Below, piece by piece: positions 47,501-55,720 of a DNA stretch of 64,000 nt; position 1 is the first letter of the stretch, and each line of letters opens with the position of its first letter. A model generated the notes under the pieces. It was not told the origin of the DNA. It did no database searches and saw only the letters and a program-made list of their open reading frames with translations. The position numbers and the translations under genes are program-made. Source of the stretch: Enoplolaimus lenunculus (lineage: Eukaryota; Nematoda; Enoplea; Enoplida; Thoracostomopsidae); NCBI GenBank assembly GCA_030248215.1, contig JASANG010001598.1:1-64000 (forward strand). Direction: 5' to 3'.

Positions 47501-50395
47501 TTTTAAAACTAAGATACCGCTGGCGTATGCAATAGGAGCCATCGAGGCCTCCCAACAGGACACTGGACAGGTACCAAAGCCTTGTGTACTAAGATTTAGT
47601 ACTAATATAAAAAAACTTTCGTTTGGCTTCGTGCTCACTTCAACGTAACAATCTCCTGATTAAGTTTCACCTACACTTTACCGTTTTATCAAAATTATAA
47701 AATTGCACCATTTTATTGTTAAGTGATCGAAGCCGAAACAAAACAAAATAATGAATGTTTCAGTTTACCATTTTTGGCGACAGGCGCCATCTAATATCCA
47801 CCAACAAAAAACCGCGTACTCTCACTAGGCCAACAGTAAAATTTGACATGAATTAATTTCTTTGAAGGAGGTGAGAAGGGAAATATATGTCGTAGGCAAA
47901 TCTGCAACACAGGCCCCAATACTATTAATTGGCCTAGGGCAATCTGTTATTTTATGTAATAGCAGTTTAGCCTGAGGTAATTGACCAATCAGATTTGATT
48001 ATTTGGACAGACACAATACCTTTAAGCAATCAGCGTTAGTCTTACATCACTGTTGTTTTGTGACAATTCATAGTCTCTATTTAACTTACGCCAAACTGTT
48101 ATTTTTTTGAATAGCTGACTGGCCTAGGCCAATTAGTAATCGGTCTGAATAGGAGATTGGCCAACGACATATATGTGCATTTGCAAAATTTCAGCACAAA
48201 TGAGTAAAAAACCTACACAGGGGCGTATGCAATGGGAGATGGGGGATATACCATCCAAAATTTCTGGAAAAATGAGCAAAAGGTACGTTTTCAAACTTTG
48301 GCATAAAACCTGTTGCATCCTAAAAATTTCTTACTACACTCGCTCACAAAAAATTCACATAAAATTATCCCCTCCAGATATAAAATCATGGCTACGCCCC
48401 CGCATGTATATATATACACCCGCCCACGAAAAAAACTGGATTTCAAAAATACCCCACCCGTAGCTGCTGAAACGAAAATCTTGTCGATTTTAAAAAGACA
48501 TACAAGTTTTAGAAAAAATTTTGTCCTGGACGCTGACTCCAAAATAGGAAAATAAACTTAAACCTAATACCAAATTTTAACATCCTGGGATACGCCCAAC
48601 ACGTAAACTTAGGTTGGGAAAGACTAAGCTCAACCCGCAATATCCTTAAATCTCCCCTTATTAATGAAGCCCAAATCTTCTAACAACAGATTTGCTAATT
48701 TTAGGGATGAAATACACGCATCAAGAGGATATTTATTACCATGCGCGCAGCTCCCGGGGTTACGTTCTGTTGCAAACATTTTTAAACGCCTGGGTTCGGT
48801 GAACTCACAACTACAATAGAATAGACTAACTCCACCGCAATAGGTTACGCCAAATCAGCACAGCGTCAATAAAATGTTCTTGTCACCAATCCTAATAATT
48901 CATTGTTTGCGGTGCTACCCGCAAACAACTCACCTCCTACACGATACACCGAATCACCTTCAGCATAAAACGCGACAAATTTCGACGTAGACAAACACTT
49001 GTACGCTCGGCCGGTCCTAGCTTTCTGATGCAGTGACGGATTTCGAGCGGCGGCGGCGGCGTGCGCTCCAGTGGCGGTCGTGGACCATGACGATCCATAG
49101 CCATTACCGCCAGAACCCAGGCCGCCGCCACCAGCCATCAGGCTACTGCCACCTGAATAGCCGGCTGCCGACGAGTTAGCGCCTGACGAAGTCGACGGCT
49201 GTGTATACCGTGTCGGTATCGGTGCCCAGTACAGTAAATGCTCTACGGACCATCGACGCGAAGCCACCATTTCGTCAGGCGCCGTCAGTGGTGGACTGTT
49301 TGGCGGCGGCTGGGCAGTCGATTTTCCGCCGCCGCCTGTTGAGTCCTTGGCAGCACTGTTCTTCTTGTTGTTGTTGTTGCTACTGTTGTGTTTATTGTTG
49401 TTGCTGATGTTGTTGTTGTTCTTATTATTGTCACTGTTGTCGATATTGTTGTTTATACCGGTGTTGTTTTTGTTGTTACTATTATTATTATTATTACTAT
49501 TGCTGTTGGTGTTCGAATGTTTTCGCCCTGCAGCCTCATCAGCCACCAACTGGCCGTCAGCCGGTTTTCTGCCGCCAATATCACTACACGTGACCTCGGC
49601 TAATGTTGCTCCTTTAACAGCTCCGCCTGCTGACGAATACGCTTGTTCACTAGATACGCGCCCACCTCCACGCTGTAACTTTCCTGTCTTCCTCCCATCA
49701 ACCGCCGTTACCTGCTGCCCCCTAGTCCCCCCAATATCGTTATTCACATTCAATTCTAACTCACCTTTAGCCACCGACGGTCGATCCTGAGCTGCCAAAC
49801 CTGTCCCAATATCAGACCCATCCGTCAATGAAGAACTAGCCCTAGCCCCAGAAAGATTATCTCCACCGCCTCTGCCATTCCCGGCGGTGTCATCTTTGCC
49901 ACCTCCAGTTGGTCTTCCGCCACCCACGGGCGCTGATTTCACCGCGCTCGAGGGCTTTGAACTCGTCGACACCGTACTCGCCACTCGAATTGACCCAGAG
50001 CTTCCTGAGTTCAAACTACAATCCTTCTGCGCCGAGGCTATGCTCACCCTTTGCCCCGAGGCGACTGACGATGGGGTACCCGCGAGTCGACTACTATTGG
50101 TGTTGCTTACCCCAGCGGCGGTTGCCAGAGGCGACGTCGACATTGAGGTAGAACACCCGTGTTTCACTGGAGACGGTACTCCACTCCCAGTACTCGTATG
50201 GATGCCATGACGACCGTTGCCACCCGTGTTCATCATCAGTCTTGTTGTCGTCGGCGTTGCTTGGGCCACTCTTCCGGTCGAATTAGCACTTGGTGTAGGC
50301 GGCGTCGCCACACCGCTACATTTCGATGTCGACGGTGTCTTACTACAACCACCACTCGTGTACGATGTGGTTTTAGTTGCTGTCGCAGATGACAT
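23840..50395 (-). CDS. Atrophin / RERE homologue, giant form (21 exons, about 4,330 residues)
   Basis: Exons in order: 50395-48934, 47481-47411, 46435-46330, 44782-44686, 43991-43775, 42608-42073, 41588-41096, 40661-40563, 40073-39993, 39628-39430, 38925-38764, 37673-37345, 36803-36504, 36249-32499, 32047-31954, 31748-31601, 31105-30143, 29768-29347, 28956-28079, 26960-24511, 23974-23840. Every junction is GT-AG and in phase; the sum is 12,993 bases. Domains: BAH (about 478-640), ELM2 (640-830), SANT (1018-1085), GATA-type finger (1165-1200), atrophin motif [15 protein letters not shown] (about 2670), and a His-Thr repeat like that of RERE in exon 20. Atrophins are nuclear corepressors: ELM2/SANT recruit histone deacetylase, and the C-terminal part binds nuclear receptors. 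The start is the first ATG of the exon-1 frame. Human RERE is about 1,570 residues and fly Atrophin about 1,990. The excess here is low-complexity Gln, Thr, Ala, Ser and Asn sequence. Family identity is very strong; exact exon ends are by eye. Confidence 0.93.
24095..24245. repeat. A/T tetranucleotide-rich low-complexity tract
   Basis: Runs of ATTT (TTTATTTATTTACTTATTTA) are followed by AAAT/GAAC words. It lies in the last atrophin intron. Confidence 0.6.
24511..26960 (-). other. Atrophin exon 20: polyglutamine exon
   Basis: Encodes about 817 residues. A His/Thr block ([14 protein letters not shown], about 26620-26670) matches the alternating His segment of RERE. Several Gln tracts follow (about 25020-25150, 25160-25250, 25340-25500 and 24550-24660), mostly CAA with CAG clusters, plus Ala tracts at 24880-24985. 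The frame would hit a stop four codons after the donor GTACAA, so splicing to the last exon is inferred from the in-phase acceptor at 23974. Confidence 0.88.
26961..28078. other. Atrophin intron 19, nothing recognised
   Basis: About 1.1 kb between exons 20 and 19. A short CCTAAGCTGAAGC / CCTAAACCTAAGCC cluster near 27300-27335 resembles the CTTAGG-type repeats. Small plus-strand frames here lack splice signals and codon character. Confidence 0.4.
28079..32047 (-). other. Atrophin exons 15-19: conserved atrophin motif and Gln/Ala-rich C-terminal half
   Basis: Exon 15 (32047-31954) is proline-rich. Exon 16 (31748-31601) carries [17 protein letters not shown], the most conserved motif of the family's C-terminal half. 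Exon 17 (31105-30143) is Ala/Gly/Pro-rich. Exon 18 (29768-29347) has [18 protein letters not shown], a long Gln tract, and [20 protein letters not shown], which resembles the RERE segment before its Arg-Glu repeats. Exon 19 (28956-28079) is again Gln-rich. Confidence 0.85.
31330..31470. repeat. Fragment related to the G-run repeat at 22858-23035
   Basis: Shares CCAGGATTTTG, TCTACAAAAACTTCGAAG (TCTATAAAAATTTCGAAG at the other site), TGTTG and AAAATGTTCCTAAAAAT-like words in the same order. It lies in atrophin intron 16. Confidence 0.4.
32149..32433 (-). repeat. Two-copy tandem duplication of 142 bp in atrophin intron 14
   Basis: The block AAAAAAACTTCATTATTGAT ... ACTTAGACCTCCTAACAT occurs at 32151 and again at 32293, differing at only a few positions. 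It contains GGAGGCGGGCTTGATGGTTC. The second copy ends just before the CAA-type microsatellite at the exon-14 donor. Confidence 0.85.
32499..36803 (-). other. Atrophin exons 13-14: large low-complexity middle
   Basis: Exon 13 (36803-36504) is Ser/Thr-rich. Exon 14 (36249-32499) is one open exon of 3,751 bases. It encodes an early KKKKKK segment, a Thr tract from (ACA)n at about 35420-35560, many SPP and Ser/Thr-Pro sites, a proline cluster ([12 protein letters not shown]), and Gln tracts near 32850-32945 and 32640-32720. Sumoylation-like KxE sites ([13 protein letters not shown]) occur. The donor is GTAAAT at 32498, phase 1. Confidence 0.85.
37701..37800. repeat. Palindromic GGCCAAT MITE, short copy
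   Basis: CGTAGGCCAATCTGCTATTC at the left is the near-perfect complement of GAATAGCAGATTGGCCTACG at the right, with a centre of AATTGGC words. The whole ~100 bp can fold as one hairpin. It sits in atrophin intron 11, beside the exon 12 acceptor. A longer relative lies at 47885-48175. Confidence 0.7.
38088..38610. repeat. Repeat with GAGCGAAGC ends and an A/C-only low-complexity core
   Basis: GAGCGAAGC at 38100 has an inverted partner near 38585-38592 (GCTTCGCTC). Inside, 38170-38300 is almost only A and C (runs of C, then runs of A), so the transcript strand is U/G. The 38400-38560 part ends in TTGGACGAACAGACGAGAGG, of a kind often seen at 3' ends of interspersed repeats. Class not determined. 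Confidence 0.4.
39072..39415 (-). repeat. Two-copy tandem duplication of 172 bp beside the exon 10 donor
   Basis: TTTTATAAGAGTTAATATTT recurs at 39073 and 39245. The copies run through CAGCTGGTCCCTTCC, CTATGCCACAGGACATTAG and GCGGCGTAACCAGGGAGAG with about five differences. The second copy ends about 15 bases from the donor of atrophin exon 10 (39429). Confidence 0.85.
40755..40809. repeat. 29-bp two-copy tandem repeat
   Basis: GCTGTGTCACAGCGCAAACA then AGTTCC occurs at 40755 and 40784, separated by GAT. Copies are identical. It lies in atrophin intron 7. Confidence 0.8.
41096..42608 (-). other. Atrophin exons 6-7: ELM2 split by low-complexity inserts
   Basis: Exon 6 (42608-42073) continues ELM2 with AILPELRPK, then about 140 extra residues (Gln/Lys, Thr, Ser), then the conserved [19 protein letters not shown]. 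Exon 7 (41588-41096) adds an Asn/Ser-rich stretch before [17 protein letters not shown], corresponding to RERE CVAASRDDTTLNALNTL. RERE has only about 25 residues between the two ELM2 halves. Confidence 0.85.
42748..43054. repeat. GGATATCCGG-type MITE in atrophin intron 5
   Basis: The left end is CAGGGTGCGCCCGGATATCC, and the right end is ATATCCCCTTGCACCCTG. CCGGTTCCGG and CCGGATCCGG words appear near both ends. Ends match the CAGGGTG...CACCCTG pattern of the other families; the target duplication is not clear. Confidence 0.55.
43775..44782 (-). other. Atrophin exons 4-5: end of BAH and start of ELM2
   Basis: Exon 4 (44782-44686) encodes [19 protein letters not shown], matching RERE NRELFISDYVDTYHAAALR. 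Exon 5 (43991-43775) encodes [18 protein letters not shown], a Gly/Ser insert, [18 protein letters not shown], and the ELM2 opening [10 protein letters not shown]. The two are separated by an intron that carries an inverted copy of part of exon 20. Confidence 0.92.
44285..44668 (+). repeat. Inverted near-identical copy of part of atrophin exon 20, inside intron 4
   Basis: On the plus strand this segment reads as the exon 20 coding strand: [50 protein letters not shown] and so on, matching about 25150-25460 on the minus strand. Across the non-repetitive part I see essentially one base difference (ATAATTACTCC against ATAATCACTCC), plus length changes in the CAA runs. Both edges fall in CAA/CAG repeats. 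It starts about 20 bases inside the exon 4 donor. Because exon 20 is transcribed the other way, this is an antisense copy in the transcript. It is not an exon. Confidence 0.9.
45242..45378. repeat. CTTAGG-type MITE
   Basis: The left end is GCTCCTGTACACTTCC and the right end is GGAAGTGTACAAGAGCCC, in inverted orientation. Inside are ACTTAGG, AAGGCTTACGCTTACG and CGCCTAAGCCTG words. It is related to the copy at 51880-51987 and a partial one at 52478-52590. Confidence 0.65.
45404..45785. repeat. GGAACA-type MITE with near-perfect 8-bp duplication
   Basis: The left end is CAGAGTTCCAACAGGAC, then GGAACAGGAACCGGAATTT. The right end is CGACCGGAACAGGAATTCC, then GGTTGAACCCTG. Flanks GTGTACAC (45396-45403) and GCGTACAC (45786-45793) match at 7 of 8 bases. 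It lies in atrophin intron 3. A relative is at 60601-61060. Confidence 0.6.
46330..47481 (-). other. Atrophin exons 2-3: core of the BAH domain
   Basis: Exon 2 (47481-47411) completes [20 protein letters not shown], matching RERE [20 protein letters not shown]. Exon 3 (46435-46330) gives [20 protein letters not shown], matching the RERE VKWYYRQSEVPDSVYQHLV segment. Both are short exons missed by a length-filtered ORF scan. Phases 1 to 0 to 1 link them to their neighbours. Confidence 0.9.
46913..47052 (+). repeat. AATCGG-type repeat, short copy
   Basis: Shares ATATTGATTTAGGGTGTCTG and CAATTATTGATAAGTTAACT with the copy at 13530-13805. Ends AATCGGAATTGGAATTCCGA then TTGCACCC. Confidence 0.45.
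47885..48175. repeat. Palindromic GGCCAAT MITE, longer copy
   Basis: The left end is TATGTCGTAGGCAAATCTGC, and the right end is GATTGGCCAACGACATA. Internal AATTGGCCTAGGGCAATCTG and TGGCCTAGGCCAATTAGTAA words match 37701-37800. It is in atrophin intron 1. Confidence 0.6.
48215..48610. repeat. Decayed repeat with GGCGTATGCAATGGG / GGCTACGCCCC words
   Basis: Inverted-looking ends (GGGGCGTATGCAATGGGAGA near 48222 and GGATACGCCCA near 48590), with GGCTACGCCCCCGC inside. Class not determined. Confidence 0.3.
48934..50395 (-). other. Atrophin exon 1: Ser/Thr/Gly-rich N-terminus and start of BAH
   Basis: Encodes about 487 residues beginning [16 protein letters not shown]. The middle holds an Asn tract with Ser and Lys (49360-49510, from AAC/AAT triplets). 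The last 50 residues become ordered: [19 protein letters not shown], then VYRVG, the first strand of the BAH domain. The donor is GTGAGT at 48933, phase 1. Confidence 0.85.
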
Positions 50396-51879
50396 AGCGA
50401 TCCGGCAAATTTTTTTTGTCGCAACTTTTGTACTTGTCGATTTATAGGCGAGAACAGGGGCGCAGGAGCGTCTGAGTTCACAAAAGCGCAACCGTAGACA
50501 GCTCTGGGATCATTTGTTTGGCAGTGGCGCGAAAATAAGCTTCTACCTTTTATTACGGAATCTACAATTTGAGACTCTTAAAACGCTAATCACACTGTCA
50601 CTCGTGTCGACTTCAGTAAAAATACTCGCAAGTCACACGTCTACAACACTGAACCAATGATGACAAGACCAGCTGTTGATGAATTTTGAAACATTAGAAA
50701 CCCGCATATAAACGTGTTGTTGTTGTTGTTGTTGTATTTCAAATCTGTCAACCAGTGGGATCACAGCCAAATATACAATAGTCTATATTTATATACATAT
50801 TTTTAGCAAATTAAAATCACTAAAATACAATTATAACAAAATTAAACAAAGTAATTCATAGGACCGTAATTACATATCTTGACCCCAAGCGCCTAAACTT
50901 AAATGTTAATAAATTCGTCTGCCAACTGCTTTTTCGTTTTTCTTTGGACTATTTTCCGCTCAGCACTTTAGCAAGCATCCGCTTAGCACTTTAGCAAGCA
51001 TCTATTATTCAAGCCCCGAAAAAATAAACGCCGCCTGGCGCCTATCCATAATGCCGACGCGACTTAACTAAAAATCCGGTCGCCTCTTTATTAGTTTCCA
51101 ACCAATCTGCCTTTTAATAAGGCCGTCTTTAACCCGGTCATGGAACTGTAACAACTAGTTACTGGATGCAATTGCAGGTGTAATCAAATCGAAATAGTAA
51201 TTTATGCATCGTTTGGAACCCGTATTATTGCAATTATGCGAAAAATTCGCTTACAGTTTTGTTAATTTTCATAACAATCGTGTGTTTATATCCGTTCTCA
51301 CTTTCTCAGCTCACATTTCGTGTATACATGGACGGCATGGAAACTATCATAGAAACATGAATATAAAATGAATTTTGCGCTTGCCCATTAATTACATTAT
51401 ACTTAATAAAACTCGCAATATAAAATATATAAACCCTGAACAATTACACCTCCGATTCTGATCCCTGTACAAATTTCGTGTTCCGCTAGCGATTCCGGTA
51501 TAATTCAGTTCCGGTTTGCATGCTGACTCGCTCGCTTACTCTTAGGGTTGCTCTATACGTACTTGTCGTACGGCGCCGTCCGTCACCATACGGTACGGTA
51601 TCGACGTATCGAGTGTGAGTTATTCGCGCAGGTTACCACAGTGTGACCGGTGACGGACGACATTAAAATAATTTAAAAGTATAGCTCAACCCTAAGGAAA
51701 AACATTTATTACAGACATTATATATATATATGCACAGAATTAACTTTATCAAAACTAAAAACCTTATTTATATCCCCACAGATGCAATTAACGTCACAAC
51801 GACTCAATAAATTTTCATGTCAATGTGCATACGTTATAAACGAATTTTTTTCCATCATATTTTACTGATACACTTTATC
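50396..51879. other. Presumed atrophin promoter and 5' leader region
   Basis: Immediately upstream of the atrophin ATG the frame is open but lacks another ATG back to about 50491. A (GTT)6 run lies at 50717-50735. At 51579-51659 a GC-rich inverted repeat has 10-base arms (GTCCGTCACC and GGTGACGGAC) around palindromic GGCGCC and ACGGTACGGT words. No TATA box was identified with confidence. Confidence 0.35.
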
Positions 51880-51987
51880 GGCTCTTGCACACTTCTTACA
51901 CATTTAAAACTTAGGCTTAGGCTTAGGCGAAGGCTTACGTAAACCTTTGCCTAAACCAAAGCCTGTTTGGAGAAGTACACAACAGCC
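51880..51987. repeat. CTTAGG-type MITE with perfect 8-bp target duplication
   Basis: 108 bp: GGCTCTTGCACACTTC at left; GAAGTACACAACAGCC at right, inverted. Internal AAACTTAGGCTTAGGCTTAG and GCCTAAACCAAAGCC words face each other. ACTTTATC flanks it exactly at 51872-51879 and 51988-51995. Very short but complete. Confidence 0.8.
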
Positions 51988-52036
51988 ACTTTATCTCACA
52001 AGCGCGTATTGTTGTTCTTGTAAATATACAATTATA

Positions 52037-52475
52037 TATAGGTTGGTTGCGACCGGATATTATTTTTCCGGATACCGAAACCGTATATTGATTTCTTAAC
52101 GGAACCGGATAACCGGATGTAGTATATATATGTTAAAATGATTTATTTTTTCACTGCATTTTTAGCGTGCTCAAGGTTTTCGTCTGTTACGAACTTCATA
52201 ATTGCTGTTGATAAAATGAAATAATGCAAAAATGCGTTTAACTCTCGCTCGCCGTTTACATAAGACAAAAGTAGCTGAAAACGTATGAAGACTAGAACTT
52301 CTTGACTTGCCCCGGAATATAATCGCAGCAGGATGTTAAAAGCGCTCACTTGTAAAAAGCAGTGTTATTAAATGCGGCACCACAACCGTAAATATGCGGT
52401 ATCCGGTAGGTTTATACTGGATACCGGAACCGGATATCAATTTTTGTCAGATGTTAAACCGGAACCGGTATTTTT
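52037..52475. repeat. Decayed GGATATCCGG-type MITE
   Basis: The left part reads GGTTGCGACCGGATATTATT, then CCGGATACCGAAACCG; the right part reads GGATACCGGAACCGGATATC and AAACCGGAACCGG. Shares AAAATGCGTTTAACTCTCGC and GTAGCTGAAAACGTATGAAG with the fuller copy at 53586-53949. Confidence 0.5.
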
Positions 52476-52477
52476 GC

Positions 52478-52590
52478 TTACGCTTAGGCGTAGGTAAAGG
52501 GAACCGTTTAGCCTTATATAAACTTTCCATCACACAAGCGTAGACTGGCACAAGCCAGAATCTAAGTCTGTGGGGAGTGTACAAGATCCC
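52478..52590. repeat. Decayed CTTAGG-type MITE
   Basis: GCTTACGCTTAGGCGTAGG at left; GGGGAGTGTACAAGATCCC at right. These are imperfect versions of the ends at 45242-45378. Confidence 0.45.
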
Positions 52591-53585
52591 AGAAAAATAT
52601 TTTTAATCTAAAAATTCTGGCTTATGCAGCCCATTTCGCTTCAGAATAGCGCCTATTTCAAACATTGTTGCAAAGAGATTCCACAAAGGCATATCATTTA
52701 GGGGTCGCTGTGCTGAATACTGTTTGGTCCTGCGACTCTGTAAAAAATTTTGAAAGATCATCTCACTGAATCTACAACACGCCGCCCGACAACTTGTACA
52801 CCCACCAACAGTGTCCTTAGCTTATAAATAAATCTGAGCATAACCAAGAGCGTAATCCATCCAAACCCCACGTTTCGGATTACTACAAGTTGGCGGGCGA
52901 CAAGTTCTCGGCCGACTAATAGACGTGATACCCTTATAACTAATGCCGACAAATCATATGTAAATTTTGAGCATTGGCATTAACATTTAGCAGGAACGGT
53001 TTCTAAAACAACTCGTATTCTGTGTTCTTCACTCACTAAGTTGTGCATTGTTTATCTTGATACTGTATAGATTATATACTTGTATATAAATTTCCATCGA
53101 ATTTTATTTAGTTAAACATTTTCACACCATATTTCAACTCCAATCTTCATGCTTTATACTACGAATTATTTGTTAGCGAAGCGTGATACAAAGGCTACGA
53201 CAACGAAATTCGATTTTTTGTTTACTTCCGCAAACCGCGCCTCAATAAACTATAAAATACTCAAAATTTTGCAATGATTTCCACATCAGTACACTAGACA
53301 AGCAGGCAGGCCAGGGATAGATCCATATAGAGAGGGAGAACACGTCCCCCATCTGACCCCTCCAAACATTTGGATAAACCTCTTATGAACTTTAGCAAAC
53401 GGGCGAACGACCTTGTTTCACAATTTTTACTAACCGAGATCCTAAGCACCCTCTTCAAAATCCCTTACAGCTCTATTGATAACATGTAGACTACTGCACG
53501 CCACGCAATTTTCTAAACAGTTCCTCACATCTATATATCGGTAAATAAATATATACTACGCATAGCAAGCTTACAATAAATATTC
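52591..53585. other. Spacer, nothing recognised
   Basis: AT-rich with no convincing exon. AACTTGTACACCCACCAAC and its approximate complement around 52790-52910 hint at another decayed palindromic repeat (CGCCCGACAACTTG / CAAGTTGGCGGGCGACAAG). Confidence 0.3.
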
Positions 53586-53949
53586 CAGGGTGCGACAATA
53601 GTTTACTGGGTACCGGATATTGAATATTTTTACCACAAGAGGAACCGCATACCGGATATCGTACATGTTAAATTAATTTTTGCAGTATTTTAGTGTGCTG
53701 AAAATTTCCGTCTGTGATAAAGGGCATAATTGCTGCTGATAACCTGAAATTATTTAATACAAAAAATGCGTTTAACTTTCGCTCGCTTACTAAGCTAAAG
53801 GTAGCTAAAAACGTATCAAAACATGAGCTTCTTCACTTGCCCAAAAATGCAATCGCAGCAAGGTTTTTGGAAATTCGGGTCCAATACCGAAAATATTCGG
53901 TAGTTTTTGCCAGATATTAAACCGGAACCTTATATCCGGTCGCACCCTG
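53586..53949. repeat. GGATATCCGG-type MITE
   Basis: The left end is CAGGGTGCGACAATAG, then GGTACCGGATATTGAATA. The right end is AACCTTATATCCGGTCGCAC then CCTG. Flanks AAATATTC and AAATATAT share six of eight bases. Middle sequence is shared with 52037-52475. First of three MITEs in a row. Confidence 0.65.
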
Positions 53950-53961
53950 AAATATATATAC

Positions 53962-54314
53962 CAGAGTGCAACCGGAATTACAATTTACCGGAACCGGAAA
54001 GTGAAAAATGCATTTCACCAAAAATTTCATTTTAATCTTATTTTTGCTCTATTATTTGTGAAATAACCTTAGTCGAACATAGATATTTATTTTATTTGTT
54101 GTATTTTAGATTTTCATCATCGACTGAAGTGAAATCCACCATCAATGGCTTATATTCGGAGTACAAGTGGCTTTCAAAAGAGATTCTTAAAAATTAGCAA
54201 AGTTAATAAAACGGCCAAATTATAATACCGGAATTTTTAAATCCGGTAAAAATTTACCGGAACCGGAAGGTGAAAAAATGCCGGAACCGGAACCGGAATT
54301 CCGGTTGCACCCTG
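53962..54314 (-). repeat. CCGGAA-type MITE, copy 3
   Basis: Inverted relative to the copies at 57779 and 60184: CAGAGTGCAACCGGAATTAC at left and GGAATTCCGGTTGCACCCTG at right. The middle contains ATCGACTGAAGTGAAATCCA, as in the other copies. The left flank ATATAC and the right flank ATATACCA suggest a duplication with slight end loss. Confidence 0.75.
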
Positions 54315-54372
54315 ATATACCAATATAACTATATATAGAAATAACTATAAATATATTTTTATATATGTATAC

Positions 54373-54733
54373 CAGGGCGGCACCGAATCCACGATTTGAC
54401 GGAATCCGAATCCGAGTCCAGTGCTAATTTGCTGAATCCGAAACCGAACCCTGTATGTTGCAAATTTCAGATATATCTATAATTTATTTCAGAAATCAAC
54501 GCAATGCCAGCCGTATAACTTTGAATACGTTAATATATTTCGTCCCGACTTCAGTTCTGAGATCTCTCACCTGACATAAAAAATATTGATTTTTATACCA
54601 AGGCATTTGAAAATTTTATTGCTTAAAAATGAAAAAACATATTGCCGAACTTTGTTGGCTTCGGCTTTTCCCCAACCGAATCCGAATCCGAACCTCAAAT
54701 TTTTGCCGAATCCGAACCTTTGTTGCCACCCTG
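54373..54733. repeat. CCGAAT-type MITE with perfect 8-bp target duplication
   Basis: The left end is CAGGGCGGCACCGAATCCA, with CCGAATCCGAG words. The right end is CCGAACCTTTGTTGCCACCC then TG. ATGTATAC flanks it exactly at 54365-54372 and 54734-54741. The middle (GCAAATTTCAGATATATCTA) is shared with 58708-59073. Confidence 0.85.
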
Positions 54734-55327
54734 ATGTATACATATGGATAACACCCAGTCCCTTCTTGAATTGACATCTGTGCCGCCCTCTACGCTAAAT
54801 TCTAAAATATTTAAAATTCTATCACTCACCGTTCATATACACAATGGAATGTAGAGAGAACACAAGTGTAAAAACCCAATCACCACCATAATGCAGGGGC
54901 GTAGGCCAGGAGAACTACGACCCCGACAATCATAGATGTTGTTTATTAAAAAGACATTGTTTTATGAAATAAATATTCGCTAACGATTTACTAAGCCTAT
55001 TTCGAAAGCCAACGTTTTAATCGTTCTTTCGTTATCCGCCCCCACCACTCCAAATTCCTGTATGAACACCCACTGCTCAGAGCAGTATGTAAATAAATAT
55101 AAATAAATATTGACAAAATTGAGTTCGTAAAATTCACAAGTAGTTTAAACAACCGTTTTAGCTGTAAATACACCGAAAATCCCCCGCATCGGCCACAGTT
55201 TTTGTCCAGATACCATTTACCTTAATACCATCGACGCTGATTTAGGTTTTACGAACATATGGACATTTCCTCGTGCAATGTATATTTTGAATTTTGATAT
55301 CCTTTTCATACACTTACAATATTTTTA

Positions 55328-55720
55328 AGGACGTGCCAATTAATCGACATCGGTTACAATCGGCACTTTTTGTGAGTATTGGCATCATACTGTAAAAAAG
55401 TTGCTAGCTCTTTGCCGACACTTTTTGCATATTATATTCAGTTGGAATGCTATCAATTTCACTTGTGGGCAGTATTCAGTGTGTTTTATTATGGAAACTG
55501 TCATCTTTCTTGCGTTTGCGTTTGGAAAAATTAATTGAAACGAACCGTTCTTATAAAATTATCTTTTATGGTTGTTATTGCTTAGTCTTCGCATTTATGA
55601 TGATGCAATGTTGTATCCAATCTGTTCTTAAAATACTGTATATTAAATTGGAATCGCCGTCGGTATATTTTCAAAATAAAAAATCGGCATCGGCAAAAAA
55701 TTTGGTTTCGACAAATCCCT
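55328..55720 (+). repeat. ATCGGC-type MITE
   Basis: AGGACGTGCCAATTAATCGA at left; ATCGGCATCGGCAAAAAATT ... CGACAAATCCCT at right. The middle (TTCTTGCGTTTGCGTTTGGA, AATTAATTGAAACGAACCGT) matches 7722-8131. Confidence 0.65.
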
